A stretch of 64,000 nt of DNA, from assembly GCF_026013965.1 (NCBI RefSeq), contig NZ_CP110341.1:496001-560000 (forward strand), given 5' to 3'. A program made the position numbers and the translations under genes. Position 1 is the first letter of the stretch. Every line of letters starts with the position of its first letter. Origin of the DNA: Brevibacterium sp. JSBI002. GTDB lineage: Bacteria; Actinomycetota; Actinomycetes; Actinomycetales; Brevibacteriaceae. Below the pieces are notes generated by a model. It had not been told where the DNA came from. It ran no database searches and saw nothing but the letters and a program-made list of their open reading frames with translations. This document shows positions 25,880-35,179 of this stretch, one piece after another.

Positions 25880-27526
25880 GTGAACCTCAGAAGGAGTGTC
25901 CAGGGCGGCGTGGTGGCGCTCGCCCTCGTGCTGTCGGGATGTTCGTGGTTCGATTCGGACGGTTCGTCGTCCTCGAGCCAGTCCCCGGAGCCGAGCCCTA
26001 CGCCGACCGAATTCGAGCAGGCGAATGTTGACAGCGCCTCGGGCGATGCCGCATCGATCACCGCGACCGCTGAACGGACGGGACCGAGCTTCAGATCCGA
26101 CAACATCGGAGTCTCCTTCGAAGCCACCGACCTTGCCGACCCGCGGCTCGACCCGGCGAAGTCCAACCTCGACGAGCAGCTGAAAGCGCTCGGGTCTCCG
26201 GCGCTGCGGTTCGCCGGCAATGCCCTCGACCGGAGGACGTTCTGGACGTCGAAGGGGGAGAAGCCGAAGCACGGCGAGAAGACCACGATCACTCCTGATG
26301 ACCTCAAGAGACTGAAGACGCTCGTCGATGCCACCGGGTCGACGGTTACCCTCGGCGTTCCTCTCGGCACTTACGATCCGGAGCGGGGAGCCGACATGGC
26401 CGCGCACGCGGTCGACATCCTCGGCGATTCTCTCATCGGTCTGGGGATCGGGAATGAACCAAATGGGTATACCGTCGACGATGTTCCCGACGGGGCTGTC
26501 CGAGAGGACGGCTGGAACGAAGACAAGTACGTGGGCCAGCTCGAGGCGTATGCCAAGGCGATCCATGCGAAACGGCCCGATGCGCCGATCATCGGTCCCG
26601 ATGTCTACGACGGGGCGTGGATGACGGCCTTCTTGGGTTCTGGAGTCAAGAACAAGACCGCGCTTGCGCAGCATTGGTACCAGCTCTACGAATGCGACTC
26701 CACCAAGGTGCCCGGTCGGGGCCCGCAGGCCGCGAACCTCATCGTTCCCCTGGCGAAAGAGGCGGCGAAGAAGAACCTCGGCATCGGAAGATCGAAGGCT
26801 GACGCTGCGGATTTGCCGCTGTGGCTCGAGGAGACCGGGCCGACGAGCTGCCCGGGGACGAATGACACGTCACTGACGAACGCCTCGGCACTGTGGGCCG
26901 CCGATTACACGCTCTATGCGGCGACCCTCGGGGTCGAACGCATGGCGATGCACTCGATGCTCGGCGCCTGCGAAGGCGGAGCACCGATGTCGCTCATCTG
27001 CGATCCGGCCGATCGCGGGGATCAATCGAACGAGTTCCAGGTGCGACCGAACATGCTCGGGCTGCGGCTGCTCGTACCCAGCGTCGGTGGGGAGTTCACT
27101 TCGACCGACGTTACGGGTGGCGGGAACATGAGCGCCTACACCGTGGTCAAGAACGACGGTCGCACGTTGGTCACGACGGTGATCAATGCGAACGATGCGG
27201 CTTCGGTCGGAGGAAACCCCGTGACTCTGGCGATGCCTTCCGGGTTCACGGTTGTGTCTGCTTCGCAGGTGTACGGGGAGTCGAACGACGTGAAGAGCGC
27301 TACTCAGGTGGTACCGGCGAATCCGCTGCCGGCTGATGTGCCGTTCAGCGGGGATTCTGGGTCGGGGTCTGCTTCGGGTGGGACTTCTTCTGGGGCCTCG
27401 GCGTCGAGTTCACCGGATGCGTCAGGCTCGCCGGCCGCTTCGAGCGGCGGCATGGGCGACGACGGAAAGCTGCGCATCGACCTGGCCGGGAGCTCGGTGA
27501 CGGTCTTTGTGATGCGCAAAGGGTGA
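25880..27526 (+). CDS. Exported glycoside-hydrolase-like lipoprotein (GH79-like)
   Basis: Lipoprotein of 548 aa: NLRRSVQGGVVALALVLSGC is a compact signal with lipobox, then a Ser/Pro linker. The TIM-barrel-like part has LGSPALRFAGNALDRRTFW, GIGNEPNGY (likely acid/base Glu) and PLWLEETGPTSC (candidate nucleophile Glu), which resembles GH79 beta-glucuronidase/heparanase-type enzymes. A C-terminal beta part follows, and a Ser/Gly-rich stretch before the last strand. The start is uncertain: GTG codons at 25820, 25835 and 25880 are in frame; I chose the one giving a normal signal length. Substrate unknown. Confidence 0.75.
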   Translation: MNLRRSVQGGVVALALVLSGCSWFDSDGSSSSSQSPEPSPTPTEFEQANVDSASGDAASITATAERTGPSFRSDNIGVSFEATDLADPRLDPAKSNLDEQLKALGSPALRFAGNALDRRTFWTSKGEKPKHGEKTTITPDDLKRLKTLVDATGSTVTLGVPLGTYDPERGADMAAHAVDILGDSLIGLGIGNEPNGYTVDDVPDGAVREDGWNEDKYVGQLEAYAKAIHAKRPDAPIIGPDVYDGAWMTAFLGSGVKNKTALAQHWYQLYECDSTKVPGRGPQAANLIVPLAKEAAKKNLGIGRSKADAADLPLWLEETGPTSCPGTNDTSLTNASALWAADYTLYAATLGVERMAMHSMLGACEGGAPMSLICDPADRGDQSNEFQVRPNMLGLRLLVPSVGGEFTSTDVTGGGNMSAYTVVKNDGRTLVTTVINANDAASVGGNPVTLAMPSGFTVVSASQVYGESNDVKSATQVVPANPLPADVPFSGDSGSGSASGGTSSGASASSSPDASGSPAASSGGMGDDGKLRIDLAGSSVTVFVMRKG

Positions 27527-27585
27527 CGAGCCCGGAGACCAACTAGAGCGGAGCCAGGCGAGAACCGAAACAGCAGCGCGCGCCG

Positions 27586-27972
27586 ATGATCGCCATGGTG
27601 CCGCGGAGCACGGGCGGTCCACTGGGCAGAATCATCGGCCCCGTATACTCAACTCGGTCCCTGATGGCAATGTGGGATATCACCCGTGCTGCCGTGAGCA
27701 AGAAAGTGGCCGAAGCGAATCTCTTCGCGTTGAAAGTGCAGGGGCAGAATCTGTTTCCTGCTTTTCAGTTCGACGGCAATCTGGTTCGTCGGGACGTGCT
27801 GCACCTCGTCAATCTGTTGCGCGGTTCTGCCGATGCGTTCGCAATCGCTCAGTGGCTTCGCACACCATTGAACGAAGCAGCGGACCGAACGCCACTCGAA
27901 CTCCTCGACTCCGGCGAGGGCGACCTGGCTGAAGAAATGGCCAAGCGAAGCGCATCCCGTTGGTCTGCCTGA
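27586..27972 (+). CDS. Antitoxin-like DNA-binding protein of an Xre/MbcA-RES pair
   Basis: 128-aa protein immediately upstream of a RES-domain gene. MWDITRAAVSKKVAEANLFA is a helix-turn-helix-like region, followed by NLFPAFQFDGN. The C-terminus TPLELLDSGEGDLAEEMAKR is typical of antitoxins that block the RES toxin. The pair order (antitoxin first, 13-bp gap) matches known RES-Xre systems. Start ambiguity remains between ATG codons at 27586 and 27595. Confidence 0.78.
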   Translation: MIAMVPRSTGGPLGRIIGPVYSTRSLMAMWDITRAAVSKKVAEANLFALKVQGQNLFPAFQFDGNLVRRDVLHLVNLLRGSADAFAIAQWLRTPLNEAADRTPLELLDSGEGDLAEEMAKRSASRWSA

Positions 27973-27985
27973 CCCCTGCCAAAGA

Positions 27986-28618
27986 ATGAATAGAGAAACC
28001 GTTGCACCGCGTCCACCACATCCCAGCCAAGATCTGAGCGCTTTCCCTGCGCGCCTGGTTCAGGCCGGCACACGGTGGAGGAGGGGGCATCGGAAAAAGC
28101 ACGAGCCGTGGTTCTTCGCCTCGGATGGGCACGGCCGGTTCAACCTCTCCGAGCCGATGGGAACGTGCTATCTGGCCAGCAGCGACGACTTCGCTGCGCG
28201 CGAGAGCATCGGCCCCGATTCAGCCCGGTCTGGCGTTGTCGCAGCCACGTTCCTCAGTGGCAGAGTCGTCTCGAGTCTGACCCTGCCAGAGACCATCGTG
28301 GCAGCACATGTCTCGAGCAACGAAGCTTTCCCGCTCGCGGGCGCAGTTGGGCTGTGCTCGATGGATACATATGAGGTTTCCCGCCAGTGGGCCCAAGAGC
28401 TGCACGAATCCGGATTCGAAGGCATCTGGTATCACCCTCGATTCTCGCCGGGCGCCGATGCGCGAGCCCCTGCCGTATTCGGCCCGGCGGGAGCTGCCAC
28501 GGGAGAAGTCCATGAACAGAAGACTCTCCGTGCGGTCGTCGAAGACATGGCGATCGACATCGTCGACCCTGGCAACCTGGATGAGTTCGAGATCATCGAC
28601 GAACCGCCCGAAGACTGA
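27986..28618 (+). CDS. RES-domain toxin (NAD+ phosphorylase family)
   Basis: 210-aa protein. RWRRGHRKKHEPWFFASDGH followed by GRFNLSEPMGTCYLASSDDF with A-A-R-E is the RES start: the Arg near the N-terminus and the Glu after the Y-L-A strand are the usual active residues. Later SGFEGIWYHPRFSPG corresponds to the third conserved block. Known RES toxins destroy NAD+ by phosphorolysis. It is paired with the upstream antitoxin gene. The tail after about residue 170 is acidic. Confidence 0.82.
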   Translation: MNRETVAPRPPHPSQDLSAFPARLVQAGTRWRRGHRKKHEPWFFASDGHGRFNLSEPMGTCYLASSDDFAARESIGPDSARSGVVAATFLSGRVVSSLTLPETIVAAHVSSNEAFPLAGAVGLCSMDTYEVSRQWAQELHESGFEGIWYHPRFSPGADARAPAVFGPAGAATGEVHEQKTLRAVVEDMAIDIVDPGNLDEFEIIDEPPED

Positions 28619-28653
28619 CCGCTGAAGCCGGCACCAGCTACGTCAGTGGATTG

Positions 28654-29436
28654 TCACCGCTCGACAACCCACGGGGGAGTCTGCTTGCCCAGGAACGCCT
28701 TCATCCCCGCCTGAGCGTCGGCGCCGGCGAAGAACTTCGCCGAGAGCTCGATCATCTCCGCCTCATGGTCATCCATGCTCTCCAGCACCCGCCGGTTCGC
28801 GATCTCCTTCGACGCCGCCAACGCCGCCGGTGCCGCCTTGCGCAGGTCGGACAAGATCTCCTCGACGGCCGCATCGACACTGTCGTCCGCCTCGGTGACG
28901 GCCTGAGTGACGAAACCTGCCGCAGCGGCCTCAGCCGGACTGATCGTCCGTGCCCGCAGCAGCCAGTCCGCCGCGGTCCGGTCATCGATTCGAGCGAGCA
29001 CCGCCGGAGCGATCATCGCAGCCACCACGCCGATGCGCACCTCGGTGAGACCGAACGAAGCCTTGGGCCCGGCGACGACGAAGTCACACCCTGCGACGAA
29101 CCCCATCCCGCCGGCCCGCACATGGCCGTGGACCGCCGCGATCACCGGCTTCGGGCAGGTCAGCAGCCCACGGATGACCGAATTCGCCACCGCCGCATTC
29201 GCCGGCCGATCCTTACCCTGAACCGTCGTTGACTGCTCCTTGAGATCAGCTCCAGCGCAGAAGACCGTGCCCGTATGCGTGAGCACGATGCTGCGCACCG
29301 CCTCATCGGCACTCGCCCGCTCGAGCCCATCGGCGATGCCGTCGATGAGAGCCTGATTGATGGCATTGCGGTTATCCGGATTGTCCAGCGTCAACGTCGC
29401 CGTCGACCCCTCGACCTCATACTTCACAGAACTCAT
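28654..29436 (-). CDS. Enoyl-CoA hydratase/isomerase family protein (AtuE/LiuC-like)
   Basis: 260-aa crotonase-fold protein, last gene of a four-gene minus-strand operon. DNPDNRNAINQALIDG opens the fold, VFCAGADLKEQST forms the first oxyanion-hole loop, and HGHVRAGGMGFVAGCDFVVA the second. In the Atu/Liu pathways the hydratase acts after the biotin-dependent carboxylase (3-methylglutaconyl-CoA or isohexenyl-glutaconyl-CoA hydratase), and position in the operon suggests that role (inference). Its ATG overlaps the upstream alpha-subunit stop by 4 bp. Confidence 0.87.
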   Translation of the reverse strand: MSSVKYEVEGSTATLTLDNPDNRNAINQALIDGIADGLERASADEAVRSIVLTHTGTVFCAGADLKEQSTTVQGKDRPANAAVANSVIRGLLTCPKPVIAAVHGHVRAGGMGFVAGCDFVVAGPKASFGLTEVRIGVVAAMIAPAVLARIDDRTAADWLLRARTISPAEAAAAGFVTQAVTEADDSVDAAVEEILSDLRKAAPAALAASKEIANRRVLESMDDHEAEMIELSAKFFAGADAQAGMKAFLGKQTPPWVVER

Positions 29437-31553
29437 GCTTGCGCAGCCTCCGCCTCTTTCGCATCCGCCGCATCCTCGTCGGCGATGACCGCGAGCAGCG
29501 CACCGACGTCAACCTGGTCGCCCTCGCTCACCCGCAGTTCCTCGACAATACCCGCAGCATCGCTCGTGATCGAGTGCTCCATCTTCATCGCTTCGAGCCA
29601 GATGATCTTCTGCCCCGGGTTCACGGTGTCGCCGACCTGCGCGCCCACGCGAATGACCGTGCCGGGCATCGGAGCGAGCAGACTGCCAGGAGCGACGACC
29701 GCCTGCGGATCGGTGAACCGCTCCGCCTCGACCAAGGTCAGCGACCGCTCTGAGCCGGCGACAACGACGCGCCGTCCCGACCGTGAGACGCTGAAACGAC
29801 GCTCCACCCCGTCGACGCGCACTCGCACCAGCTCTGCCGTTGCGGACACGATGGTGACGTCCTCGTTCTCCGGCGCCGAGGTGGCGCTGACCTCCCAGCG
29901 CTCTCGACGCTGCCGGTATTCGACGGTGAATTCGTCCTCACCGATGACGTAGGTGCGGCTGCGCCAATCCGGGTGGAACAGCCGCCACCCGCCGATGCGG
30001 GGACGCGGAACCTGTTCCGCGATCGACTGGGCCAAGGCCTGCTCCGCGGTTTCCGGCTCACCGGTGACAACGACGGCATCGGGTCCCGAAGGAGAACCGG
30101 CAGCCACGGCTGCGGCTGCAGACGCGGCCGCGACGATCGCAGCGATCTTCTTCTCGGATTCATCGGCAAGAGGTTTGAACACCTCGGGGTGTTCGGGCAG
30201 ATAGGACGTCGCGGTGTCCCCGGCGAGGAAGTCATCCTCACGCAGCACCCGGACGAGCAGATCCGCGTTCGTCACCGGCCCGTCCCAGATCATCCGCTCC
30301 AACGCGGAGGCGAGGACGAGAGCCGCGGCCTGCCTGGTGGGGGCGGAGCCGATGATCTTCGCGACCATCGGGTCATAGTGCGTGGAGATGACGTCCCCGG
30401 ACTCGATGCCGGCGTCAAGACGCACCGCGGGCGTCCCCTGCTCCGGGTTCGTGAACTGGGTGCTGACACCGGGAACCGAGAACTCGCGGACCGCTCCTGC
30501 CTGCGGAGCCCAGTCCGCGGCCGGATCCTCCGCATAGAGGCGCACCTCGATGGCATGACCAATGGCTGTCGGCTCCTCACCGTTCAGTTCACCGCCGGAG
30601 GCGATGTCGAGCTGCAGACCGACAAGATCAAGGCCGGTCGTGCACTCAGTCACCGGGTGCTCGACCTGCAGGCGGGTGTTCATCTCGAGGAAGAAGAACG
30701 AACCGTCGGCATCGGCGAGGAACTCCACGGTGCCCGCACCGACGTAGCCGATGCGAGTGACTGCGTCCCGAGCCGCCTTGAACAGACGCTCACGCATGTC
30801 CGCACCGTGGCGTTCGACGAGAGGAGACGGCGCCTCCTCGATGATCTTCTGATGCCGACGCTGGATCGAACATTCGCGCTCGCCCACGGCCCACGCATTG
30901 CCGGCCCGATCGCCGAAGACCTGCACCTCGATGTGATGGCCGGTCGGAATATAGCGTTCGCAGAACACGGTCGGATCACCGAAGGCACTCGCGGCCTCCC
31001 GCGAGGCCGAGGCCACGGTTTCGGCCAGGTCCTCGAGCTTCTCAACGACGCGCATTCCGCGTCCACCGCCGCCGGCCGAGGCCTTGACGAGGACGGGCAG
31101 CTCATCGTCGGTGATGGAATCCGGGTCGAGCTCTTTGAGGATCGGCACCCCGGCCTCGTCCATGAGCCGCTTCGATTCGACCTTCGAGCCCATCTGCACG
31201 ATGGAATCGGGGTCCGGGCCGATCCATGTCAGCCCCGCGTCCATGACGGCGCGGGCGAAGTCCGCGTTCTCGGACAGGAACCCATAGCCGGGATGGATGG
31301 CATCGGCACCGGTCTTCCGGGCGGCATCGAGGACGAGATCGGACCGCAGGTACGTGTCCGTCGGGGTCAGGCCGGGCAGACGCACAGCGACGTCCGCCTC
31401 GGCGACGAAGGGAGCATCGGCATCCGCGTCGGAGAACACGGCGGCGGTGCCGATCCCTCGGGCACGGCAGGCGGCGAAGACACGGCGGGCGATCTCGCCG
31501 CGGTTGGCCACGAGGACCCGGGTGATCGGTCGAGTGGTGGTCTGAGCATTCAT
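29433..31553 (-). CDS. Acyl-CoA carboxylase alpha subunit (biotin carboxylase + BCCP), MCC/geranyl-CoA carboxylase type
   Basis: 706 aa. It carboxylates its own biotin at the expense of ATP. The biotin carboxylase domain starts RVLVANRGEIARRVFAACR and has the ATP-grasp Gly loop KASAGGGGRGMRVVE, GAGTVEFLAD and FFFLEMNTRLQVEHPVTE. The C-terminal biotinyl domain carries LEAMKMEHS with the biotinylated Lys. The ATG at 31553 starts where homology begins; the frame continues far upstream only as a shadow across the beta-subunit gene. It lies 8 bp after the beta subunit and overlaps the hydratase gene. Confidence 0.92.
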   Translation of the reverse strand: MNAQTTTRPITRVLVANRGEIARRVFAACRARGIGTAAVFSDADADAPFVAEADVAVRLPGLTPTDTYLRSDLVLDAARKTGADAIHPGYGFLSENADFARAVMDAGLTWIGPDPDSIVQMGSKVESKRLMDEAGVPILKELDPDSITDDELPVLVKASAGGGGRGMRVVEKLEDLAETVASASREAASAFGDPTVFCERYIPTGHHIEVQVFGDRAGNAWAVGERECSIQRRHQKIIEEAPSPLVERHGADMRERLFKAARDAVTRIGYVGAGTVEFLADADGSFFFLEMNTRLQVEHPVTECTTGLDLVGLQLDIASGGELNGEEPTAIGHAIEVRLYAEDPAADWAPQAGAVREFSVPGVSTQFTNPEQGTPAVRLDAGIESGDVISTHYDPMVAKIIGSAPTRQAAALVLASALERMIWDGPVTNADLLVRVLREDDFLAGDTATSYLPEHPEVFKPLADESEKKIAAIVAAASAAAAVAAGSPSGPDAVVVTGEPETAEQALAQSIAEQVPRPRIGGWRLFHPDWRSRTYVIGEDEFTVEYRQRRERWEVSATSAPENEDVTIVSATAELVRVRVDGVERRFSVSRSGRRVVVAGSERSLTLVEAERFTDPQAVVAPGSLLAPMPGTVIRVGAQVGDTVNPGQKIIWLEAMKMEHSITSDAAGIVEELRVSEGDQVDVGALLAVIADEDAADAKEAEAAQA

Positions 31554-31561
31554 TCGGGCAC

Positions 31562-33157
31562 TCACATCCTGAAGATTCCGTAGGAGCGGTCGGACTCGAT
31601 CGGCCCGTTGGCAATGGCCGACAGCGACAGTCCGAGGACCGTGCGGGAGTCGCGGGGGTCGATGATCCCGTCGTCGTAGACGAGACCGGAGAGGAAGAGC
31701 GGCAGCGATTCGTCTTCGATCTGCTTCTCCGTTGCGGCCCTCCGGTGTTCCAGCGCGTCGAGGTCGACGGGTTTGCCGCGGGCTTCGGCCGAGGCCTTGG
31801 CCACCGAGGTGACGACATCGGCCAGCTGCGCCCCACCCATGACCGCGGACTTCGCCGAGGGCCAGGTGAAGAGGAACCGCGGATCGAAGGCCCGACCGCA
31901 CATACCGTAGTGGCCGGCCCCGTAGGAGGAGCCGATGAGCAGGGAGATGTGCGGGACAGTCGAAGTGGACACGGCGTTGACCATCATCGACCCGTGTTTG
32001 ATGATGCCGCCTTCCTCGTATCTGGCGCCGACCATGTATCCGGTCGTGTTGTGGAGGAAGAGCAGGGGAGTGGCCTGTCGGTTGGCGATCTGGATGAACT
32101 GAGTGACCTTCTGTGCCTCTTCGCTGAAGATCACGCCCTTGGCGTTGGCGATGATGCCCACCGGATAGCCGTGGATGCGGGCCCAGCCGGTGACCATCCC
32201 GGAGCCGTAGAGCGGTTTGAACTCGTCGAAGTCCGATCCGTCGACGATGCGGGCGATGACGTCGCGCGGGTCGAAGGGGATCTTGAGGTCGGCGGGGACG
32301 ATGCCCAGCAGCTCTTCCTCATCGTGGATCGGCGGCACCGAGGGGGCCGGTGCGGGTCCTTCCTTCGTGTGGTTGAGGCGGGCGACGACGCGGCGGCCGA
32401 TGCGCAGAGCATCCTGCTCATCGCGGGCGAAGTGATCGGCCAGACCAGACTTGCGGGCATGCATGTCCGCACCGCCCAGGGACTCGTCGTCGCTGACCTC
32501 ACCGGTTGCGGCTTTGACCAGTGGCGGACCGCCGAGGAACACCTTCGACTGGCCTTCGATCATGATGATGTGATCGCTCAGACCCGGCAGGTAGGCACCG
32601 CCTGCCGTCGAGTTGCCGAAGACGATAGAGACGGTCGGGATGCCTTCCTTCGACATTTCGGCCAGGCGACGGAACGAGTCGCCGCCGGGGATGAAGATCT
32701 CACTCTGCGTCGGCAGGTTCGCCCCACCGGTTTCGACGAGCGAGATGAAGGGGATGCGGTTCTTCAGCGCGATGTCCATGATCCGCAGCTGCTTCTTCAG
32801 CGTGAACGGGTTCGAGGTGCCGCCGGCGATCGTCGGATCGTTGGCGATGATGACGCATTCGACCCCCGAGACCGTACCGATTCCGCCGATGACGCTCGCC
32901 CCGACGGGAAAGTCCGACCCCCAAGCCGCGAAGGCGCAGAGTTCGAGGAACGCGGTGTCCCGGTCGAGGAGCAGTTCGATGCGCTCACGGGCCGTGAGCT
33001 TGCCGCGCTTGCGGTGCCGCTCCACGGCACGTTCCCCACCGGCAGCGGCGAGCTGTTCGAAGACCGTGTCGATCTCCGCAAGCTTGTCGTTCATGGCGCT
33101 GACACCGTCCTGGTACTCAGGAGAGTCGGTGTCGATCGTGTTCTTCAACAGAGTCAT
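31562..33157 (-). CDS. Acyl-CoA carboxylase beta subunit, MCC/geranyl-CoA carboxylase type
   Basis: 531-aa carboxyltransferase that moves the carboxyl group from biotin to an acyl-CoA. KRGKLTARERIELLLD is the typical start. FLGGPPLVKAATGE, GGADMHARKSGLADHFA and the final DRSYGIFRM match the 3-methylcrotonyl/geranyl-CoA carboxylase branch rather than propionyl-CoA carboxylase, judged from remembered family sequences. Start and the AtuA-like stop share one base (TGATG), so translation is probably coupled. Confidence 0.9.
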   Translation of the reverse strand: MTLLKNTIDTDSPEYQDGVSAMNDKLAEIDTVFEQLAAAGGERAVERHRKRGKLTARERIELLLDRDTAFLELCAFAAWGSDFPVGASVIGGIGTVSGVECVIIANDPTIAGGTSNPFTLKKQLRIMDIALKNRIPFISLVETGGANLPTQSEIFIPGGDSFRRLAEMSKEGIPTVSIVFGNSTAGGAYLPGLSDHIIMIEGQSKVFLGGPPLVKAATGEVSDDESLGGADMHARKSGLADHFARDEQDALRIGRRVVARLNHTKEGPAPAPSVPPIHDEEELLGIVPADLKIPFDPRDVIARIVDGSDFDEFKPLYGSGMVTGWARIHGYPVGIIANAKGVIFSEEAQKVTQFIQIANRQATPLLFLHNTTGYMVGARYEEGGIIKHGSMMVNAVSTSTVPHISLLIGSSYGAGHYGMCGRAFDPRFLFTWPSAKSAVMGGAQLADVVTSVAKASAEARGKPVDLDALEHRRAATEKQIEDESLPLFLSGLVYDDGIIDPRDSRTVLGLSLSAIANGPIESDRSYGIFRM

Positions 33158-35007
33158 CAGTGAGCTCCAAAGTCGTGGGTGAAATGAACGTCGAGGCCGT
33201 TGGCGGCAGTGACCTCGGAGGGCAGTGAGACATAGCGGCTGCGCAGCCATTCGGCCACGCCCTTGGCCTGGGCATCGAAGCGGGCACCGAAGGCCACCCC
33301 TTCGCCGAGCGCCCCATGGACGACGAAATTGAGCGCGCGCAGGTTGGCCAGCTCAACGCGGTCGATGTCGTACTGTGCGAATTCGGGCAGCAGCTGACGC
33401 AGTCGGGCGCTGGTGAGCTCTTGGCGCAGCCAGTCCCAGCCGGCCTGTGAGCGCGCCCAGATGCCGACGTTGATCGTTCCGCCCTTGTCGCCGCTGCGGG
33501 CACCGAAATGATGGCCCAGTGGGACCGCCTCGGTGGAGGTGCCCGGGGCGGATTCGGTCGGGGAGGGGTTGGCCGGGGAAGGCTCAGCTGGGGTGGCTGC
33601 CTCCGGGTCGGCAGGGGAGTGCTCGTCGAGGTCAGTGGGCACCAGCGCCGAGGTGGCCGCCGGCGGGGTGATGACCTCGGTCGATCCGTCGGCATGATGG
33701 ACCTGGTGGGTCGGCGTGGACTGGGGGACGAATTCGGGGCGGTAGCGTCCGTAGACCGAGGCCTCCGCGGGCGGGGCGGTGAAGAAGATCCCGGGAATGC
33801 TGCCGAGGGCGATCTCGACGAAGACGTTCGCGAACTTCCGGCCCACGACCTTCGGATCGGTGTCGCGGGCGACGATGGTCAGCCGGGCTGTCGCCTCCTC
33901 CTGCACGGCGGCGTCCGTGTGATCGGTGCGCGCCAGCGTCCATTCGACCTGCTCGGGTTCGGGCAGGCCTGCGGTGGCCAGAGCATGATCGAACTGGGCA
34001 CGGATGACTTCGGCCTTCGCCTCGATGTCGAGGCCGGTGAGCAGCGCGGTGAGTTCCTGCCGGAACCCGCCGATCTCCGTGGCCGAGACCTTGAGATCCG
34101 GCGGCGGGGCCTCACCGCGGATTCCCGTCAGAGCCACCCGATCCTCGCCGAGGTCGCTCACCGTGATCGTGTCGAGGCGCAGTGTCGCATCGGGGCCGGG
34201 ATACCTGGCCCCGGCCACCTCGTAGAGCAGCTGGGAGAGGACGGTCTCCGCGGTGACGGCACCACCGGTTCCCTCTGCTTTCGTGATCACGGTGCTGCCG
34301 TCGGCGGCGACCTCGGCGATGGGGAAGCCCGGCCGGGTCATGTCGGCGATCTCGGTGAAGAAGGAGAAGTTTCCACCGGTGGCCTGCATTCCGCATTCGA
34401 TGACGTGACCGGCGGCCATGGCCCCGGCCAGAGCATCGAAGTCCTCCCGACCCCAACCGTGATACCAGGCGGCAGCACCCGTGGTCAGGGCCGCATCGGT
34501 GACACGACCGGTGACGACGACGCGGGCACCGGAGTTCAGCGCTGCGGTGATGCCGAACCCGCCGAGGTAGGCGTTGGCCGCCAGCGGCTGCCCGAGCCCG
34601 AGTTCGGTGCTGCGATCTGTGATGTCATCACCGTCGACATGGGCGACCGACAGGTCGACTCCGGCGTTCGACGCGACCTGACGGACCGCCTCGGCGAGTC
34701 CTTGCGGGTTCATTCCGCCGGCATTGACGACGATGCGAGCACCGGTGGCGGCGAAGGCCTCAAGAGACTTCGTCAGCTGGGACAGGAAGGTGCGGGCATA
34801 GCCGGATTCCGGGTCCTTGGCCTTCTGTCGGGCGAGGATGAGCATCGTCAGCTCGGCCAGATAGTCGCCGGTGATGACATCGACGCCGGCACGGACCATT
34901 TCGTCGAAGGCGGCGAACCGGTCGCCGTAGAAGCCGGAGGCATTGCCGATTCTCAAGGTCGGGCCGCCGCGTGCGGCCGTATCCCGGGTGGTCACGGACT
35001 CCATCAT
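33157..35007 (-). CDS. AtuA-family acyclic terpene utilization-like protein (DUF1446 plus C-terminal domain)
   Basis: 616 aa, first gene of the minus-strand operon. The long N-terminal domain begins LRIGNASGFYGDRFAAFDEM and has VVNAGGMNPQGLAEAVR and VAHVDGDDITDR, the DUF1446/AtuA pattern. After an Ala/Pro/Thr-rich linker (about 475-520) a small C-terminal domain reads LGHHFGARSGDKGGTINVGI, found in AtuA relatives. AtuA is required for citronellol/geraniol catabolism in Pseudomonas, but its reaction is not established. The ATG at 35007 is preceded by GGAAGG. Divergent from an acyl-CoA dehydrogenase gene. Confidence 0.85.
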   Translation of the reverse strand: MMESVTTRDTAARGGPTLRIGNASGFYGDRFAAFDEMVRAGVDVITGDYLAELTMLILARQKAKDPESGYARTFLSQLTKSLEAFAATGARIVVNAGGMNPQGLAEAVRQVASNAGVDLSVAHVDGDDITDRSTELGLGQPLAANAYLGGFGITAALNSGARVVVTGRVTDAALTTGAAAWYHGWGREDFDALAGAMAAGHVIECGMQATGGNFSFFTEIADMTRPGFPIAEVAADGSTVITKAEGTGGAVTAETVLSQLLYEVAGARYPGPDATLRLDTITVSDLGEDRVALTGIRGEAPPPDLKVSATEIGGFRQELTALLTGLDIEAKAEVIRAQFDHALATAGLPEPEQVEWTLARTDHTDAAVQEEATARLTIVARDTDPKVVGRKFANVFVEIALGSIPGIFFTAPPAEASVYGRYRPEFVPQSTPTHQVHHADGSTEVITPPAATSALVPTDLDEHSPADPEAATPAEPSPANPSPTESAPGTSTEAVPLGHHFGARSGDKGGTINVGIWARSQAGWDWLRQELTSARLRQLLPEFAQYDIDRVELANLRALNFVVHGALGEGVAFGARFDAQAKGVAEWLRSRYVSLPSEVTAANGLDVHFTHDFGAH

Positions 35008-35070
35008 CAACTGCCTTCCCACAGGTTTGGATAGGAGGGGTGTGGACCTCATGCTGGCACACAAATCAAG

Positions 35071-35094
35071 AACAATCAATCACGCTTGCTTGTT
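35071..35094. promoter_or_regulatory. 24-bp palindrome in the divergent promoter, candidate TetR operator
   Basis: Arms AACAATCAATC and GCTTGCTTGTT form an imperfect palindrome (18 of 24 positions symmetric) between the AtuA-like gene and the acyl-CoA dehydrogenase gene. A related site is at 39065-39088. The TetR gene at 41212 is a likely source of the repressor (inference). Confidence 0.55.
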
Positions 35095-35179
35095 TTGTTT
35101 TGAGCGATTAATGTGACCTGTATCTCCAAGCGGTCGGGGCCTGCCCGACGCGAACGACGACGACGTGAGAGGGACATCG

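Noticed and set aside
29973..31583. 536-codon plus-strand reading frame opposite the carboxylase alpha subunit
   Set aside because: Antisense shadow of a high-GC gene: Arg/Gly/Asp/His-rich, no domain, while the minus-strand frame has clear biotin carboxylase motifs.
33508..35034. 508-codon plus-strand frame opposite the AtuA-like gene
   Set aside because: Composition typical of antisense frames in GC-rich DNA; no motif and no ribosome site.
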